A stretch of 64,000 nucleotides of DNA from CAYSCZ01 sp051155775 (GTDB lineage: Bacteria; Bacteroidota; Bacteroidia; Cytophagales; Cyclobacteriaceae). Shown here piece after piece: positions 1 to 8,430 of the stretch (position 1 is the stretch's first letter; each line of letters opens with the position of its first letter). Below the pieces are notes generated by a model that worked only from the letters and a program-made list of their open reading frames with translations, was not told the DNA's origin and did no database searches. The stretch spans positions 44,790 to 108,789 of the forward strand of contig DAXETV010000010.1 in assembly GCA_051155775.1 (NCBI GenBank). Reading direction: 5' to 3'. Made by a program: the position numbers and the translations under genes.

Positions 1-471
1 ATCTCCTTTGTTGTCATAAAAATGATAACCCAAAGCACTTGCAAGGCCTGTTCCTGCATCATTTGTGGCACTACCTCCGATGAATAAGAATATTTGATCT
101 ATCTCTCTGGTAATTGCATCTTTTACCAGCTGTCCTGTACCGTAGGTTGTCGTAAGCATGCAGTTCCTTTCCTGTTTGTTAAGCAGCTGCAATCCTGAGG
201 CACTGGCCATCTCTATGTATGCAGCATGCTCATGAATGTAATAAACAGCTTCAACAGGCCTGAATAGTGGATCCAGAACCTGAGTTTTAACAGGATATAA
301 TTGCATTTTTTTAGAAATAACCGCTAGCGAACCTTCACCACCATCTGCCATAGGTATTTTTATACATTCAATATCTTTATGCTTTTTTATTAAGCCGTGT
401 TCAACAGCACTGCAAACTTGTTCCGCATCCAAGGAACCTTTAAATTTATCCGTAGCTATTAATACCTTCAT
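1..471 (-). CDS. Glycerate kinase, N-terminal part (truncated by window edge)
   Basis: The reverse strand reads from an ATG at 471 into the window edge, giving about 157 residues of open frame. The N-terminus MKVLIATDKFKGSL, then PMADGGEGSL and later FIGGSATNDAGTG, are signature segments of the GlxK/GarK glycerate kinase family (about 370-380 residues). These enzymes phosphorylate glycerate with ATP in the cytoplasm. Only the first 40 percent or so is present, so an intact C-terminus cannot be confirmed. The next gene (509) is divergent, with only 37 bases between the starts. Confidence 0.88.
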   Translation of the reverse strand, partial: MKVLIATDKFKGSLDAEQVCSAVEHGLIKKHKDIECIKIPMADGGEGSLAVISKKMQLYPVKTQVLDPLFRPVEAVYYIHEHAAYIEMASASGLQLLNKQERNCMLTTTYGTGQLVKDAITREIDQIFLFIGGSATNDAGTGLASALGYHFYDNKGD

Positions 472-508
472 GCGGTTATTATGGATTAATTTTTTAAATT
501 AATAAATC

Positions 509-1006
509 ATGAGCAGTTTTAGGTTCAGACCGAGATTTAAAATGGTTGTTCCAATACCAACCAAAGAACTGGAGACGCGGCTTACAGATAAATTAAAAGA
601 TAAATCAGTTGATTGTGAGGGTGTTTTTTTAGATGGCCATTGTGTAATTAAAATACCATATGGTGAGCGTCATTTCTGGTCGCCTGAATTGTCATTATCC
701 ATTGAAGAAGATAAAGACGGTTCATTAATTCGAGGATTATATGGCCCTAATTCCACCATCTGGACAATGTTTATGTTTGGGTACATAGGCATTGGAACAT
801 TGGCGTTTTTCACCTCATTTTATGGATTTAGCCGACTAAGTTTAGGGATGGAGGCACAAATATTATGGCTACTGCCAGTTTTGGTTGTTTGTGTTTTAAT
901 GATTTATTTATTTGCTCAGGTAGGACAAAAATTAGGCGCCAAACAAATGTACCGGCTGCATCATTTTTTTGAAGCTACCATCGGAAGAAAACCGGAAATT
1001 TATTGA
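509..1006 (+). CDS. Hypothetical protein with two transmembrane segments
   Basis: A 165-residue protein that I cannot assign to a named family. The first 80 residues are soluble and charged, with a short stretch GERHFWSPELSLSIEE. Two hydrophobic segments follow, roughly residues 86-106 and 116-136, separated by a short loop. The C-terminal tail of about 28 residues is basic. This suggests an inner-membrane hairpin with both ends on the same side. It is divergent from the glycerate kinase gene and its ATG follows an AT-rich leader. Codon use resembles its neighbours, so I take it as a real gene. Confidence 0.7.
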   Translation: MSSFRFRPRFKMVVPIPTKELETRLTDKLKDKSVDCEGVFLDGHCVIKIPYGERHFWSPELSLSIEEDKDGSLIRGLYGPNSTIWTMFMFGYIGIGTLAFFTSFYGFSRLSLGMEAQILWLLPVLVVCVLMIYLFAQVGQKLGAKQMYRLHHFFEATIGRKPEIY

Positions 1007-1039
1007 TATATTAACATTAGAAAATCTCTGATATACAGT

Positions 1040-1286
1040 AACATTTACTTCTTATGCTATAAATACCGGACTTGAAAGTGCCGCGCATAAAAAATAGACC
1101 TTCGAAAAAGGATTTCTCAATAGTTACGGGTTGTCGGATGGTGAGCGCGGTATCCTAATAAATCGGGAATCTTCGCTGTAAGGATTATATGCTATGGTGG
1201 CGTTCTTCAATATGTAAGTATCCCCGGTTGTGGCATATACTTCTTCAAGGAGTTCCGTAAAGGATAGAATTTTTCCGTTATCCAAT
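1040..1286 (-). pseudogene. Possible decayed coding remnant downstream of the YyaL-like gene
   Basis: The 312-base gap 1007-1318 has no intact gene. On the minus strand, codons from about 1286 to 1124 read without a stop and give a protein-like stretch (KILSFTELLEEVYATTGDTY, then a stop after SPSDNP). Shifting frame at about 1127 lets the reading continue as VTIEKSFFEGLFFMRGTFKS to about 1040. A single frameshift joining two protein-like pieces suggests a broken short gene. I do not recognise the family, and chance open frames of this size do occur. No promoter, start or RNA structure was recognised here. Confidence 0.3.
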
Positions 1287-1318
1287 AATGTGTTTCATAT
1301 ATGCTTAACGGATGCGGG

Positions 1319-3337
1319 CTAAATAACCAGATCCAGCGCTTCATCAACTGTATTAACCGGTTTCTGACATGTTTTATCATAACAAACAAAAATTGTTGTC
1401 TTATCATTTATTTTATCTTTTCCAGATAGCAGTCTAAATTCTTCCGAGGGCGTTTCACTTCCTATGATGATTTTGTTGGGATTGAACTTTTTTGAAAATT
1501 CCCTGGAGAATTTTTTAGCGCTTACCCCAATGACTGCTACCTCAGCTGTTGGCTCAATCAATAAGGTATACAAAGATGCCCAGTTGGATAAGCTGTCAGG
1601 CGCACGTTCTATCAATGCAAATACCTTTTCAACCATTTTAGCCGAGATATCAATATATTTATTTTCACTGAACATATGGCCGATGAGGTAAAGATTATGG
1701 GCCATAATGGAGTTTGATGCCGGAATTACATTATCAAATATTTCCTTCTTTCTTGCGATAAGTTTTTCAGACTCAGTGTTGGTAAAGAAGAAAAGGTTTT
1801 CATCCGGATCAAAGAATGACCCTAAGACATAATCCAAAAGTGACTTTGCTTGCATGATGATACCTTTTTGGAGTGTAGCCTGATAAAGTTTAATCAACGC
1901 TTCGATGACGAGCGCATAATCTTCCAGATAAGCATCAATTTTCGATTCGCCATTTTTAAAAGTCCTCTTTACTCTATTCCCGTCAATTAATCGATTATTC
2001 AAAAAATAATAATTTTCTTCTGCCAGCTGTAGAAACCTTGGCTCATTAAAGGCATTGTAAGCATCTATTAAACCACTTAAAACTAAAGCGTTCCACCCTG
2101 TAATGATTTTATCATCAAGACCCGGCCTTACCCTTTTATTCCTCATATCAAGGGCTTGATGATTAAAAGCCTGTAAAGCCTGCTTTAGTGTAGAAATATT
2201 TACATCATGTTTTTCGGCGTATTCATCAAGTGTATCCTTAACATGTAGAATGTTATTTCCATTTTCCCAGTTTCCATCTTCAGTTACGCCATAATATTTT
2301 TTAATTATATCTAAATGATCACACTGAATTTTATCCAATTCACTATTCTTCCACACATAAAATTTTCCTTCTTCACCTTCGCTGTCGGCGTCCAGGGCCG
2401 AATAAAAGCCACCTTCTTCATTCATCATTTCATCCTGAAGCCATTCAACGGTTTGATAGACTACATCTTTATATTGCTCATTGCCACTAATTTGATAAGC
2501 TTCAGCATAAACGCTTAGCAATTGTCCATTGTCATAAAGCATTTTTTCAAAGTGGGGCGCAAACCATTCTTCGTCAACTGAATATCTTGAGAATCCTCCT
2601 TTCAGATGATCGTAGATGCCACCACTGGACATTTTGTTTAGTGTTATGATTAATTGTTGGCGGGCTGGCTCATCATTTGTCAGGTCATAATACCTGGCTA
2701 CAAATTTCCATATAGCAGGCAATGGAAATTTTGGGGCTTTATTCATACCGCCCGCTTTAGAATCAAAGGATGAAGATAGTTTACCAAAAATAATGTTTAG
2801 TTTTTCCATGGAAAGTGGCAGATCAGTATCCTCCAATCCAAATTTTTTAGAGTCGTTTAAGTTGAGTGATTGTGTGAATTTTAAAGCTGATTCCTCAAGT
2901 TGATTACGATGTTTTTTAAATGCGTCAGCAACATTTAAAAGCAGTTTCATCCAAACCTCCTTGCGAAAGTAAGTTCCTCCGTAGAAGGGTTTTTGATCTG
3001 GTGTAAGCATGACATTCAGTGGCCACCCTCCATGCAGTCCCATCGCATGCACCGCTTCCATGTAAACCTGGTCTACATCCGGCCGCTCTTCCCGGTCAAC
3101 TTTAATGTTTACAAAATGCTTGTTCATGATTTCCGCCACTTCTTCTTTTTCAAAAGATTCGTGCTCCATAACATGGCACCAGTGGCAGGCAGAGTATCCG
3201 ATGCTTAGAATGATGGGTTTGTCTTCGTCCTTTGCTTTATCTAAAGCTTCCTTTTCCCATGGGTACCATTCTACGGGGTTGTAGGCGTGTTGTAATAGAT
3301 AGGGGCTGGTGCTATTGATCAGGTGATTAGGTCTCAT
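1319..3337 (-). CDS. Thioredoxin-fold protein of the YyaL/SSP411 (DUF255) family
   Basis: A 672-residue protein, normal length for the YyaL/spermatogenesis-associated protein 20 family. The N-terminal thioredoxin-like domain carries SACHWCHVMEHESF with a CxxC pair at Cys51 and Cys54. The rest resembles the alpha-alpha barrel of six-hairpin glycosidases (for example GGFSRYSVDEEWFAPHFEK and KIITGWNALVLSGL). The family is widespread, but its substrate is not established. No signal peptide is visible, so it should be cytoplasmic. The ATG overlaps the stop of the upstream GSCFA gene by four bases (ATGA), which implies translational coupling. Confidence 0.9.
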   Translation of the reverse strand: MRPNHLINSTSPYLLQHAYNPVEWYPWEKEALDKAKDEDKPIILSIGYSACHWCHVMEHESFEKEEVAEIMNKHFVNIKVDREERPDVDQVYMEAVHAMGLHGGWPLNVMLTPDQKPFYGGTYFRKEVWMKLLLNVADAFKKHRNQLEESALKFTQSLNLNDSKKFGLEDTDLPLSMEKLNIIFGKLSSSFDSKAGGMNKAPKFPLPAIWKFVARYYDLTNDEPARQQLIITLNKMSSGGIYDHLKGGFSRYSVDEEWFAPHFEKMLYDNGQLLSVYAEAYQISGNEQYKDVVYQTVEWLQDEMMNEEGGFYSALDADSEGEEGKFYVWKNSELDKIQCDHLDIIKKYYGVTEDGNWENGNNILHVKDTLDEYAEKHDVNISTLKQALQAFNHQALDMRNKRVRPGLDDKIITGWNALVLSGLIDAYNAFNEPRFLQLAEENYYFLNNRLIDGNRVKRTFKNGESKIDAYLEDYALVIEALIKLYQATLQKGIIMQAKSLLDYVLGSFFDPDENLFFFTNTESEKLIARKKEIFDNVIPASNSIMAHNLYLIGHMFSENKYIDISAKMVEKVFALIERAPDSLSNWASLYTLLIEPTAEVAVIGVSAKKFSREFSKKFNPNKIIIGSETPSEEFRLLSGKDKINDKTTIFVCYDKTCQKPVNTVDEALDLVI

Positions 3338-4296
3338 TTCAATGATGTTTTTAATTTTTCGATCTCTGCCTCAACGTTTACTTTTTTCGAAAGGCTTTCT
3401 AATATTTTAATGGTTTTTAAAATAAATTGTTTGTGATAATCACTACCCGGGTTGAAGGGTTTGTGCGCCAAGGCTTTTTTTATGTCTCCCCACTGGCTTA
3501 TAAAGTCAATCGTTTCATTGTCGATAGCTGTGGATATAAATTTTTGAAAAATATAATCCTCGGCAAATGCCGTAGGGTGTATCAGATCCTCTTTATAATA
3601 CCGGTAATCCCTTAAATCATCCATCATGATCTCAAAGGAAGGGAAATAAAATACTTTTTGAGGGGCGATTTCAACAATCTGTCTGGTTACAAAGCGTAAA
3701 ACAGACTTGCTATAGCTATTTTCAATGAGGCTGTCTTTTAAATGTCTTACGGGGCTGACGGTCAGTATAATATTTGAATCAACATTATTAATTAACCAAT
3801 GATAATCATCAATAATATCTTTAACCCTGAGCACCTCCTTGTTAAAATATTTTGATGGTTGTTTATGGCAATTGTTCACCAAGGCATTGTTCTCTAACCG
3901 ACGGTAAACAAAAGCTGTCCCCAATGTGATAATGATCCAGTCACATATTTTTAGTGTCTTTTTGAATTCATCGATTGCCTTTTCTAACATGCGGATCAGA
4001 TCTAGGCTATCAGTGCTGGCGTAGCAGGAATGAAAATCAGGATGCAGATAGATATCATTGACTTTAATGATATCCTCAGGATTGGTTTGTTCAGATCCCA
4101 ATGCATATTTGAACAGTTTTATAATGGAATAGGGGTTGTAGGTGGTACCAAAGTGGTTGTTTAGCACCTGAAATTTATTCTCAACTAATTTTTCCCCAAT
4201 AACTGTCGAGAAGCAAGAACCAACAGTAATTAGCTGGTCGTTTATATTGATACTTTTAATAAATGGAGGGATGCTTATTTCAGTCCTAAACTTCAT
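3334..4296 (-). CDS. GSCFA domain protein
   Basis: A 320-residue protein with the motif that names the GSCFA family: residues 26-29 in LITVGSCFST, followed by NNHFGTTYNPYSI. The family belongs to the SGNH/GDSL-like hydrolase group, and the invariant Ser27 would be the nucleophile by analogy. A later DLIHPTAFAEDYI segment fits the His-containing block near the end of such folds. The biological substrate is unknown. It starts 17 bases downstream of the rplI terminator and overlaps the YyaL-like gene by four bases, so these two form their own transcription unit or a read-through extension of the ribosomal operon. Confidence 0.88.
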   Translation of the reverse strand: MKFRTEISIPPFIKSININDQLITVGSCFSTVIGEKLVENKFQVLNNHFGTTYNPYSIIKLFKYALGSEQTNPEDIIKVNDIYLHPDFHSCYASTDSLDLIRMLEKAIDEFKKTLKICDWIIITLGTAFVYRRLENNALVNNCHKQPSKYFNKEVLRVKDIIDDYHWLINNVDSNIILTVSPVRHLKDSLIENSYSKSVLRFVTRQIVEIAPQKVFYFPSFEIMMDDLRDYRYYKEDLIHPTAFAEDYIFQKFISTAIDNETIDFISQWGDIKKALAHKPFNPGSDYHKQFILKTIKILESLSKKVNVEAEIEKLKTSLK

Positions 4297-4312
4297 GAGA
4301 CCTGTAAAATAA

Positions 4313-4343
4313 AAAAGGCCTCTTAATTACTAAGAGGCCTTTT
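4313..4343 (-). terminator. Rho-independent terminator of the rpsF-rpsR-rplI operon
   Basis: A perfect 13-bp inverted repeat (AAAAGGCCTCTTA / TAAGAGGCCTTTT) with a 5-base loop. Read on the minus strand, the stem is followed by a run of T, as expected for an intrinsic terminator. It lies 31 bases after the rplI stop and just before the GSCFA start. The symmetrical A and T runs could also stop transcription from the other strand. Confidence 0.88.
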
Positions 4344-4373
4344 GAAGGTATTTATAAATTTTTTTAATTGTCA

Positions 4374-4829
4374 TTACTCTGCTTCCACTTCAATCGCTAT
4401 TTCTTTTTTTACCTCTTTATGAAGGTCAAGGATGGCGTGGTGTTGGCCCAGAGTTTTTATAGGCTCTTTAAATGAGATTTTTTTTCTATCCACAAAAAAT
4501 CCTTTATCCCTGAGTGCATCCGATACTTGTAAAGCTGTTATTGCACCAAAAATTTTTCCAGTCTCACCTGCTTTTGTGAGGATTTTAAGTGTTACATCTT
4601 CCATTGAATTCGCCATATCTTCAGCATCAGCCTTTTGTTTTTCGGCTTTATGGGCCATTTGTTTGATGGTTTCTTCAATGTGTTTTTTATTCGACTTATT
4701 AGCAATGATTGCTAATCTTTTAGGTATAAGAAAATTTCTTCCGTAGCCGCCCCTTACGCTTACTACGTCGTTTTTATATCCCAATCCTTTAATATCCTCT
4801 TTGAGGATGACTTCCATGTTTGATGACAT
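4374..4829 (-). CDS. rplI: 50S ribosomal protein bL9
   Basis: A 151-residue protein with the L9 N-terminal signature MEVILKEDIKGLGYKNDVV and GGYGRNFLIPKRLA, then the long connecting helix (about 45-75) and the C-terminal domain ending with HHAILDLHKEVKKEIAIEVEAE. bL9 binds 23S rRNA at the base of the L1 stalk and affects translational fidelity. It is the last gene of rpsF-rpsR-rplI, 9 bases after the rpsR stop. The start may be the first or the fifth codon (MSSNMEVIL), since most homologues begin at MEVIL. Confidence 0.97.
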   Translation of the reverse strand: MSSNMEVILKEDIKGLGYKNDVVSVRGGYGRNFLIPKRLAIIANKSNKKHIEETIKQMAHKAEKQKADAEDMANSMEDVTLKILTKAGETGKIFGAITALQVSDALRDKGFFVDRKKISFKEPIKTLGQHHAILDLHKEVKKEIAIEVEAE

Positions 4830-4838
4830 AATGCAAAA

Positions 4839-5090
4839 TTATTTTAAAGAATCAGCAACATAAGGTAATAAAGCCAGGTGACGTGCTCTTTTTACTGCCT
4901 GAGAGACTTTCTTTTGATATTTCAGGCTGGTACCTGTTATTCTTCTTGGAAGAATTTTACCCTGGTCATTTACAAATTTCAAAAGGAAATCAGCATCTTT
5001 ATAGTCAATATACTTAATGCCGTTTTTCTTAAAACGGCAGTATTTTTTCTTTATCTGATCCCTGTTGATGGGTTCATTCATTAATGTCAT
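4839..5090 (-). CDS. rpsR: 30S ribosomal protein bS18
   Basis: An 83-residue protein with the conserved S18 core: KKKYCRFKKNGIKYIDYKD, then PRRITGTSLKYQKKVSQAVK and RARHLALLPYV. bS18 binds the 30S platform as a partner of bS6, which is encoded immediately upstream. The ATG overlaps the rpsF stop by four bases. A second in-frame ATG at codon 4 (MNEPINRD) is an alternative start, and the overlap favours the first. Confidence 0.97.
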   Translation of the reverse strand: MTLMNEPINRDQIKKKYCRFKKNGIKYIDYKDADFLLKFVNDQGKILPRRITGTSLKYQKKVSQAVKRARHLALLPYVADSLK

Positions 5091-5455
5091 ATAATCACCT
5101 CCTCTTTGTTTTCTTTTTTCTTTTTGAATTCACCTTTTCTTCTTCTTTCATTATAAACGAGCGCATGTTTATCTAATGATACCGTTAGAAACCTCATCAC
5201 TGTTTCATCTCTTCTGAACTCAGTCTCCAGGATATCGATAACCTGAGGGTCTGTCTCATATTCAAATAAATGATAAAATCCGGTTGATTTTCCCTGAATA
5301 GGGTAGGCGAGTTTTCTTAATCCCCAATTTTCGTCATTAAGAAATTTAGAATTATTTTCCTTAAGGATGTTTCTAAACTTCTCAACGGCATCCTTCATCT
5401 GAGCTTCAGATAAAACGGGAGTTAAAATGAATACCGTTTCGTAATTTTTAAGCAT
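5087..5455 (-). CDS. rpsF: 30S ribosomal protein bS6
   Basis: A 122-residue protein starting MLKNYETVFILTPVLSE with the typical NWGLRKLAYPIQGKSTGFYH block, matching the bS6 fold. It is the first gene of the rpsF-rpsR-rplI operon and its product pairs with bS18 on the small subunit. The C-terminal tail (RRRKGEFKKKKENKEEVII) is strongly charged, as in many bS6 proteins. A TAATTTTG promoter element lies about 32 bases upstream of the start. Confidence 0.97.
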   Translation of the reverse strand: MLKNYETVFILTPVLSEAQMKDAVEKFRNILKENNSKFLNDENWGLRKLAYPIQGKSTGFYHLFEYETDPQVIDILETEFRRDETVMRFLTVSLDKHALVYNERRRKGEFKKKKENKEEVII

Positions 5456-5486
5456 AGTAAATTAGTATTAATTAAAATTGAGGTGC

Positions 5487-5494
5487 AAAATTAT
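5487..5494 (-). promoter_or_regulatory. Candidate -7 element for the rpsF operon
   Basis: The minus strand reads TAATTTTG, an exact match to the Bacteroidota -7 consensus TAnnTTTG, 31 bases before the rpsF ATG. No convincing TTG-type -33 box was seen at the usual 19-21 base distance, so the call rests on the -7 box and its position. Confidence 0.5.
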
Positions 5495-5518
5495 AATAAA
5501 TCATGTAGAATAAGCTAT

Positions 5519-6454
5519 CTACTTAATAAAAAATTCCCCACTTCCCATTAAATAGTCGTCAGTATAGATCTCCACGGTGTGTTCCCCGTCAGCATAGTCA
5601 CTATTTTGGGTATAATAAAAGGTGACTTTTTGCCTTGAACGGTCATATAGAATTTCTTTGCTGGCAGTATAAAACATCTCTCGTCCTTTAAATTTAAAAG
5701 TTCCTGAACCAGTAGTTACATCAAAAAGTACTTTTTTCAATGGGTCAAGAATCCTGATCATCACCTCTTTTCCTTCAATAGGTGCTACTTTATTCTCGGC
5801 GATGTAGAATTCTATTTTTAATTTTTCTATGTGCCTGTTCCTGAAATCATATTCCCGCTCTTTTCCTCTTCGGTTAACGGCAAAGATTTTTACGCCTTCT
5901 GCTTTTAGTTGGGAGGCAGTTTTTATCTTACTTTCCAGCTTTTCTTTATCCTGATTAAGATTTTGTAAAGACTGGGATAGTTCCTCTTTTTCTGTTTTCA
6001 GCTCCGTGTTTTCAACCATTAGTTGCTCTGTAATTTCCTTTAGCCGGTCAATTTCTTTGTCCTGGGCAAGCAACAGCTCCTGATAGCCGTCTACTTTTTC
6101 CTGGAGCGTGTATATTTTTTTATTTTTCCTGATCCCTTCATTTCTTAATTCTTTCTTTTCCTGTTCGAGGCGATCTCGTACCTGAATAAGGGTATCAATT
6201 TCTCCACCTAATTGAGAAATGGTAAGTATTTTGTTGTTCAATTCTGTGCTGATTGAATCCAACTGCTCATAAGCCTTATTCAACTCTGCTTCTCGTTGAG
6301 CCCTTTCAGCTTTTACTTTCTCATTTTGGAAATAAAAAAACACACCTAACCCAGCAATCAATACTGCCAATACAATGGCTACAATTTTAAATGTGTTGTT
6401 TTTTTTGTTATCAGACACCGGCTCCTGGTTCATGGACTGTTCGTGGTCTTCCAT
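5519..6454 (-). CDS. Membrane-anchored coiled-coil protein of unknown function
   Basis: A 311-residue protein. Residues 1-22 are polar, residues 23-42 form a single transmembrane segment, and about 45-175 are predicted by eye to be a long coiled coil rich in Glu, Lys, Gln and Leu heptads. The last 110 residues look like a beta-rich domain (for example EGKEVMIRILDPLKKVLFDV). An inner-membrane anchor with a periplasmic stalk and globular tip is the likely shape. The family is not one I can name; similar stalk proteins exist across Bacteroidota. It sits upstream of rpsF, on the same strand but with a separate promoter between. Confidence 0.8.
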   Translation of the reverse strand: MEDHEQSMNQEPVSDNKKNNTFKIVAIVLAVLIAGLGVFFYFQNEKVKAERAQREAELNKAYEQLDSISTELNNKILTISQLGGEIDTLIQVRDRLEQEKKELRNEGIRKNKKIYTLQEKVDGYQELLLAQDKEIDRLKEITEQLMVENTELKTEKEELSQSLQNLNQDKEKLESKIKTASQLKAEGVKIFAVNRRGKEREYDFRNRHIEKLKIEFYIAENKVAPIEGKEVMIRILDPLKKVLFDVTTGSGTFKFKGREMFYTASKEILYDRSRQKVTFYYTQNSDYADGEHTVEIYTDDYLMGSGEFFIK

Positions 6455-6470
6455 TATTTTATTGTTTGCT

Positions 6471-6478
6471 CAAATTTA
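6471..6478 (-). promoter_or_regulatory. Candidate -7 element for the coiled-coil protein gene
   Basis: The minus strand reads TAAATTTG, matching TAnnTTTG, 16 bases before the ATG at 6454. The short leader would be only a few bases. No clear -33 element was seen. Confidence 0.35.
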
Positions 6479-6505
6479 AGTGGTTTAATGTAATTACATA
6501 AGTTT

Positions 6506-7279
6506 TTAATAATCAAGTATAAAGTACTCATTACTAAAACGCTTACTTTTAAATAAAATTCCAAAATGAAAAAAATCTGCTGACATGGTTATGTCCGGAT
6601 GCCTGCGAACCTTTTCCCATGCATTATTCATGTCTTTTGACCAATAAATGTCATCAATTATAATTATTCCTTGCTCATCCAAATAAGGAAGTATTTTATT
6701 GAAATATTTGGTTGTGGGTTCGTATTTGTGGTTTGCATCGATATAGACCAACTCAGGGGCAGGATGATCAATTAAAATATCGTCTAATGCATCATCGATA
6801 TTTGCTATTATCAAATGGATATTTTTTTTGTTTAAGCTTTCAAATTGCTTGCCGGCCAATGCCGCTATGTTAGGGCTTCCTTCCACAGTTATCACGCTTA
6901 CCTGTTCATTTTCAGCCATGTAAAGTGTGTTGATGCCAAGAGATGTGCCCAATTCTAGTATATTATGGTATGCTAAATGGTCAATAATACGATTAAGGGC
7001 TATTGAAAATTTTTTTGAGCTAAGACTCCTTTTTGCTACTGAAGCGATCTTTCTTTTATCAGATAATCCCGTCCCTAAATCACTTACCTCAACGATATTT
7101 TGATTTTTCAGATATGATTTTCTAATGGCTTCAACCTTATCTAAATAGTCAGAGTGGTGAGGTCTTTTTAAGCAGATTGTGAATAAATTATACAAAAATG
7201 GTGAGTGAATAGAATATTCATCTACTGCATGCAACTTATGGCTAATAAAGGAGGAGGTTCTAAAAAATAAATTATTCAA
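6506..7279 (-). CDS. SAM-dependent methyltransferase, O-methyltransferase type
   Basis: A 257-residue protein with a Rossmann-type methyltransferase core. Motif I is NILELGTSLGINTLYMA, followed by the acidic end of strand 2 in VITVEGSPNIAALA. ELVYIDANHKYEPTTKYF and GIIIIDDIYWSKDMNNAW resemble the metal-binding segments of catechol-type O-methyltransferases. The first 90 residues are an extra N-terminal region. The substrate is unknown. It starts two bases after the apaG stop, so the two are probably cotranscribed. No signal peptide is present. Confidence 0.85.
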   Translation of the reverse strand: MNNLFFRTSSFISHKLHAVDEYSIHSPFLYNLFTICLKRPHHSDYLDKVEAIRKSYLKNQNIVEVSDLGTGLSDKRKIASVAKRSLSSKKFSIALNRIIDHLAYHNILELGTSLGINTLYMAENEQVSVITVEGSPNIAALAGKQFESLNKKNIHLIIANIDDALDDILIDHPAPELVYIDANHKYEPTTKYFNKILPYLDEQGIIIIDDIYWSKDMNNAWEKVRRHPDITMSADFFHFGILFKSKRFSNEYFILDY

Positions 7280-7281
7280 TG

Positions 7282-7668
7282 TTAATTTAAGAGGTGCGGG
7301 GCTATCATCGTGAACTCGGGTACATAAGCTTCAAATTGCTTACCGTCCATAATCCTATTCATCAAAAATCTCCCGACCATTTTACCAATGCCTGACTTGA
7401 GGTTGCATCCGGAAACATATTGATGGATTTGTTTTGGTTCCAGTGTAGGTTGTTTACCAACAACACCATCACCCTCAACTTCCCTTATTTCATGGGTGGC
7501 ATCATAAATAAGCCAGTGCCTCCTCAGTAACTGGATGGTGTGCTCGCTTTGATTCTCTATGGAAATCTTATAAGTAAATACATAGTGCCATTGACCAGGA
7601 CTGGAATATTCCGGTTGATATTCCGTTTCCACGCTCACTTTGATTCCCTTTGTTATTTCTGTTACCAT
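7282..7668 (-). CDS. apaG: ApaG domain protein
   Basis: A 128-residue protein, the family's usual length, with the ApaG signatures YTISIEN-type strand (FTYKISIENQSEHTIQLL), HWLIYDATHEIREVEGDGVVG and the YVSGCNLKSGIGKMVG segment. ApaG folds as an immunoglobulin/FN3-like beta sandwich. It was linked to cobalt/magnesium phenotypes in enterobacteria, but its biochemical role is unsettled. It is upstream of the methyltransferase by two bases and divergent from ung, with about 97 bases of AT-rich DNA between the starts. Confidence 0.93.
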   Translation of the reverse strand: MVTEITKGIKVSVETEYQPEYSSPGQWHYVFTYKISIENQSEHTIQLLRRHWLIYDATHEIREVEGDGVVGKQPTLEPKQIHQYVSGCNLKSGIGKMVGRFLMNRIMDGKQFEAYVPEFTMIAPHLLN

Positions 7669-7765
7669 TAATACTCAGTTGTAAAATCCCGGGTAGCTAT
7701 TAAATGCTAATATATTTTTTAATTTAAGAAAACATAAAAACTTTTGAATAAAATTATGTGAATAT

Positions 7766-8428
7766 ATGAACGTAAAAATTGAAGAGCAATGGAAAGAAAA
7801 GTTAAAAAAAGAATTTGAAAAACCATATTTTGAAAGGCTTATTGCCTTCGTGAGAGATGAATATAAATACCATGTCGTATATCCTCCGGGGAAAGAAATT
7901 TTTAATGCATTTGATCAATGTCCATATGAAAAAGTAAAAGTTGTAATCATTGGTCAGGATCCATATCATGGAAAAGGACAGGCCCATGGATTGTGCTTTT
8001 CAGTAAATGAAAATATAAAGATGCCACCTTCTCTGGTCAATATTTTCAAGGAGATAAAAGATGACCTTGGTGTAGAGGCTCCCTTACATGGTAATTTGGA
8101 GAATTGGGCAAAGCAAGGTGTACTGTTATTAAACGCTACCCTGACGGTAAAAGCCCGGCAACCAGGTTCGCATCAAAACAAAGGCTGGGAAACTTTTACG
8201 GATGCCGCTATCCGATCATTAGCAGAAAACAGGGAAAATCTTGTCTTTTTATTATGGGGATCATACGCTCAAAGAAAAGGAGCTGTTATAGATCAGTCCA
8301 GGCATTTAGTGCTTAAATCAGCCCATCCTTCTCCGTTCTCTGCCCATCGAGGCTTTTTCGGCAACAGGCATTTTAGCAAAGCTAATGCCTATCTTAGGAA
8401 GCACAATATAGAACCCATTCATTGGTAG
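7766..8428 (+). CDS. ung: Uracil-DNA glycosylase, family 1
   Basis: A 220-residue enzyme that removes uracil from DNA in base excision repair. The water-activating motif GQDPYHG (catalytic Asp65) is intact, as are LLLNATLTV and the C-terminal HPSPFSAHRGFFGNRHF loop holding the catalytic His. Length and both motifs are normal for family 1. It is transcribed alone and converges with the lepB-like gene, with only two bases between the stops. Confidence 0.97.
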   Translation: MNVKIEEQWKEKLKKEFEKPYFERLIAFVRDEYKYHVVYPPGKEIFNAFDQCPYEKVKVVIIGQDPYHGKGQAHGLCFSVNENIKMPPSLVNIFKEIKDDLGVEAPLHGNLENWAKQGVLLLNATLTVKARQPGSHQNKGWETFTDAAIRSLAENRENLVFLLWGSYAQRKGAVIDQSRHLVLKSAHPSPFSAHRGFFGNRHFSKANAYLRKHNIEPIHW

Positions 8429-8430
8429 TA

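Noticed and set aside
1207..1407. 66-residue minus-strand open frame overlapping the end of the YyaL-like gene
   Set aside because: It lies partly inside the coding region in another frame and its translation has no family features.
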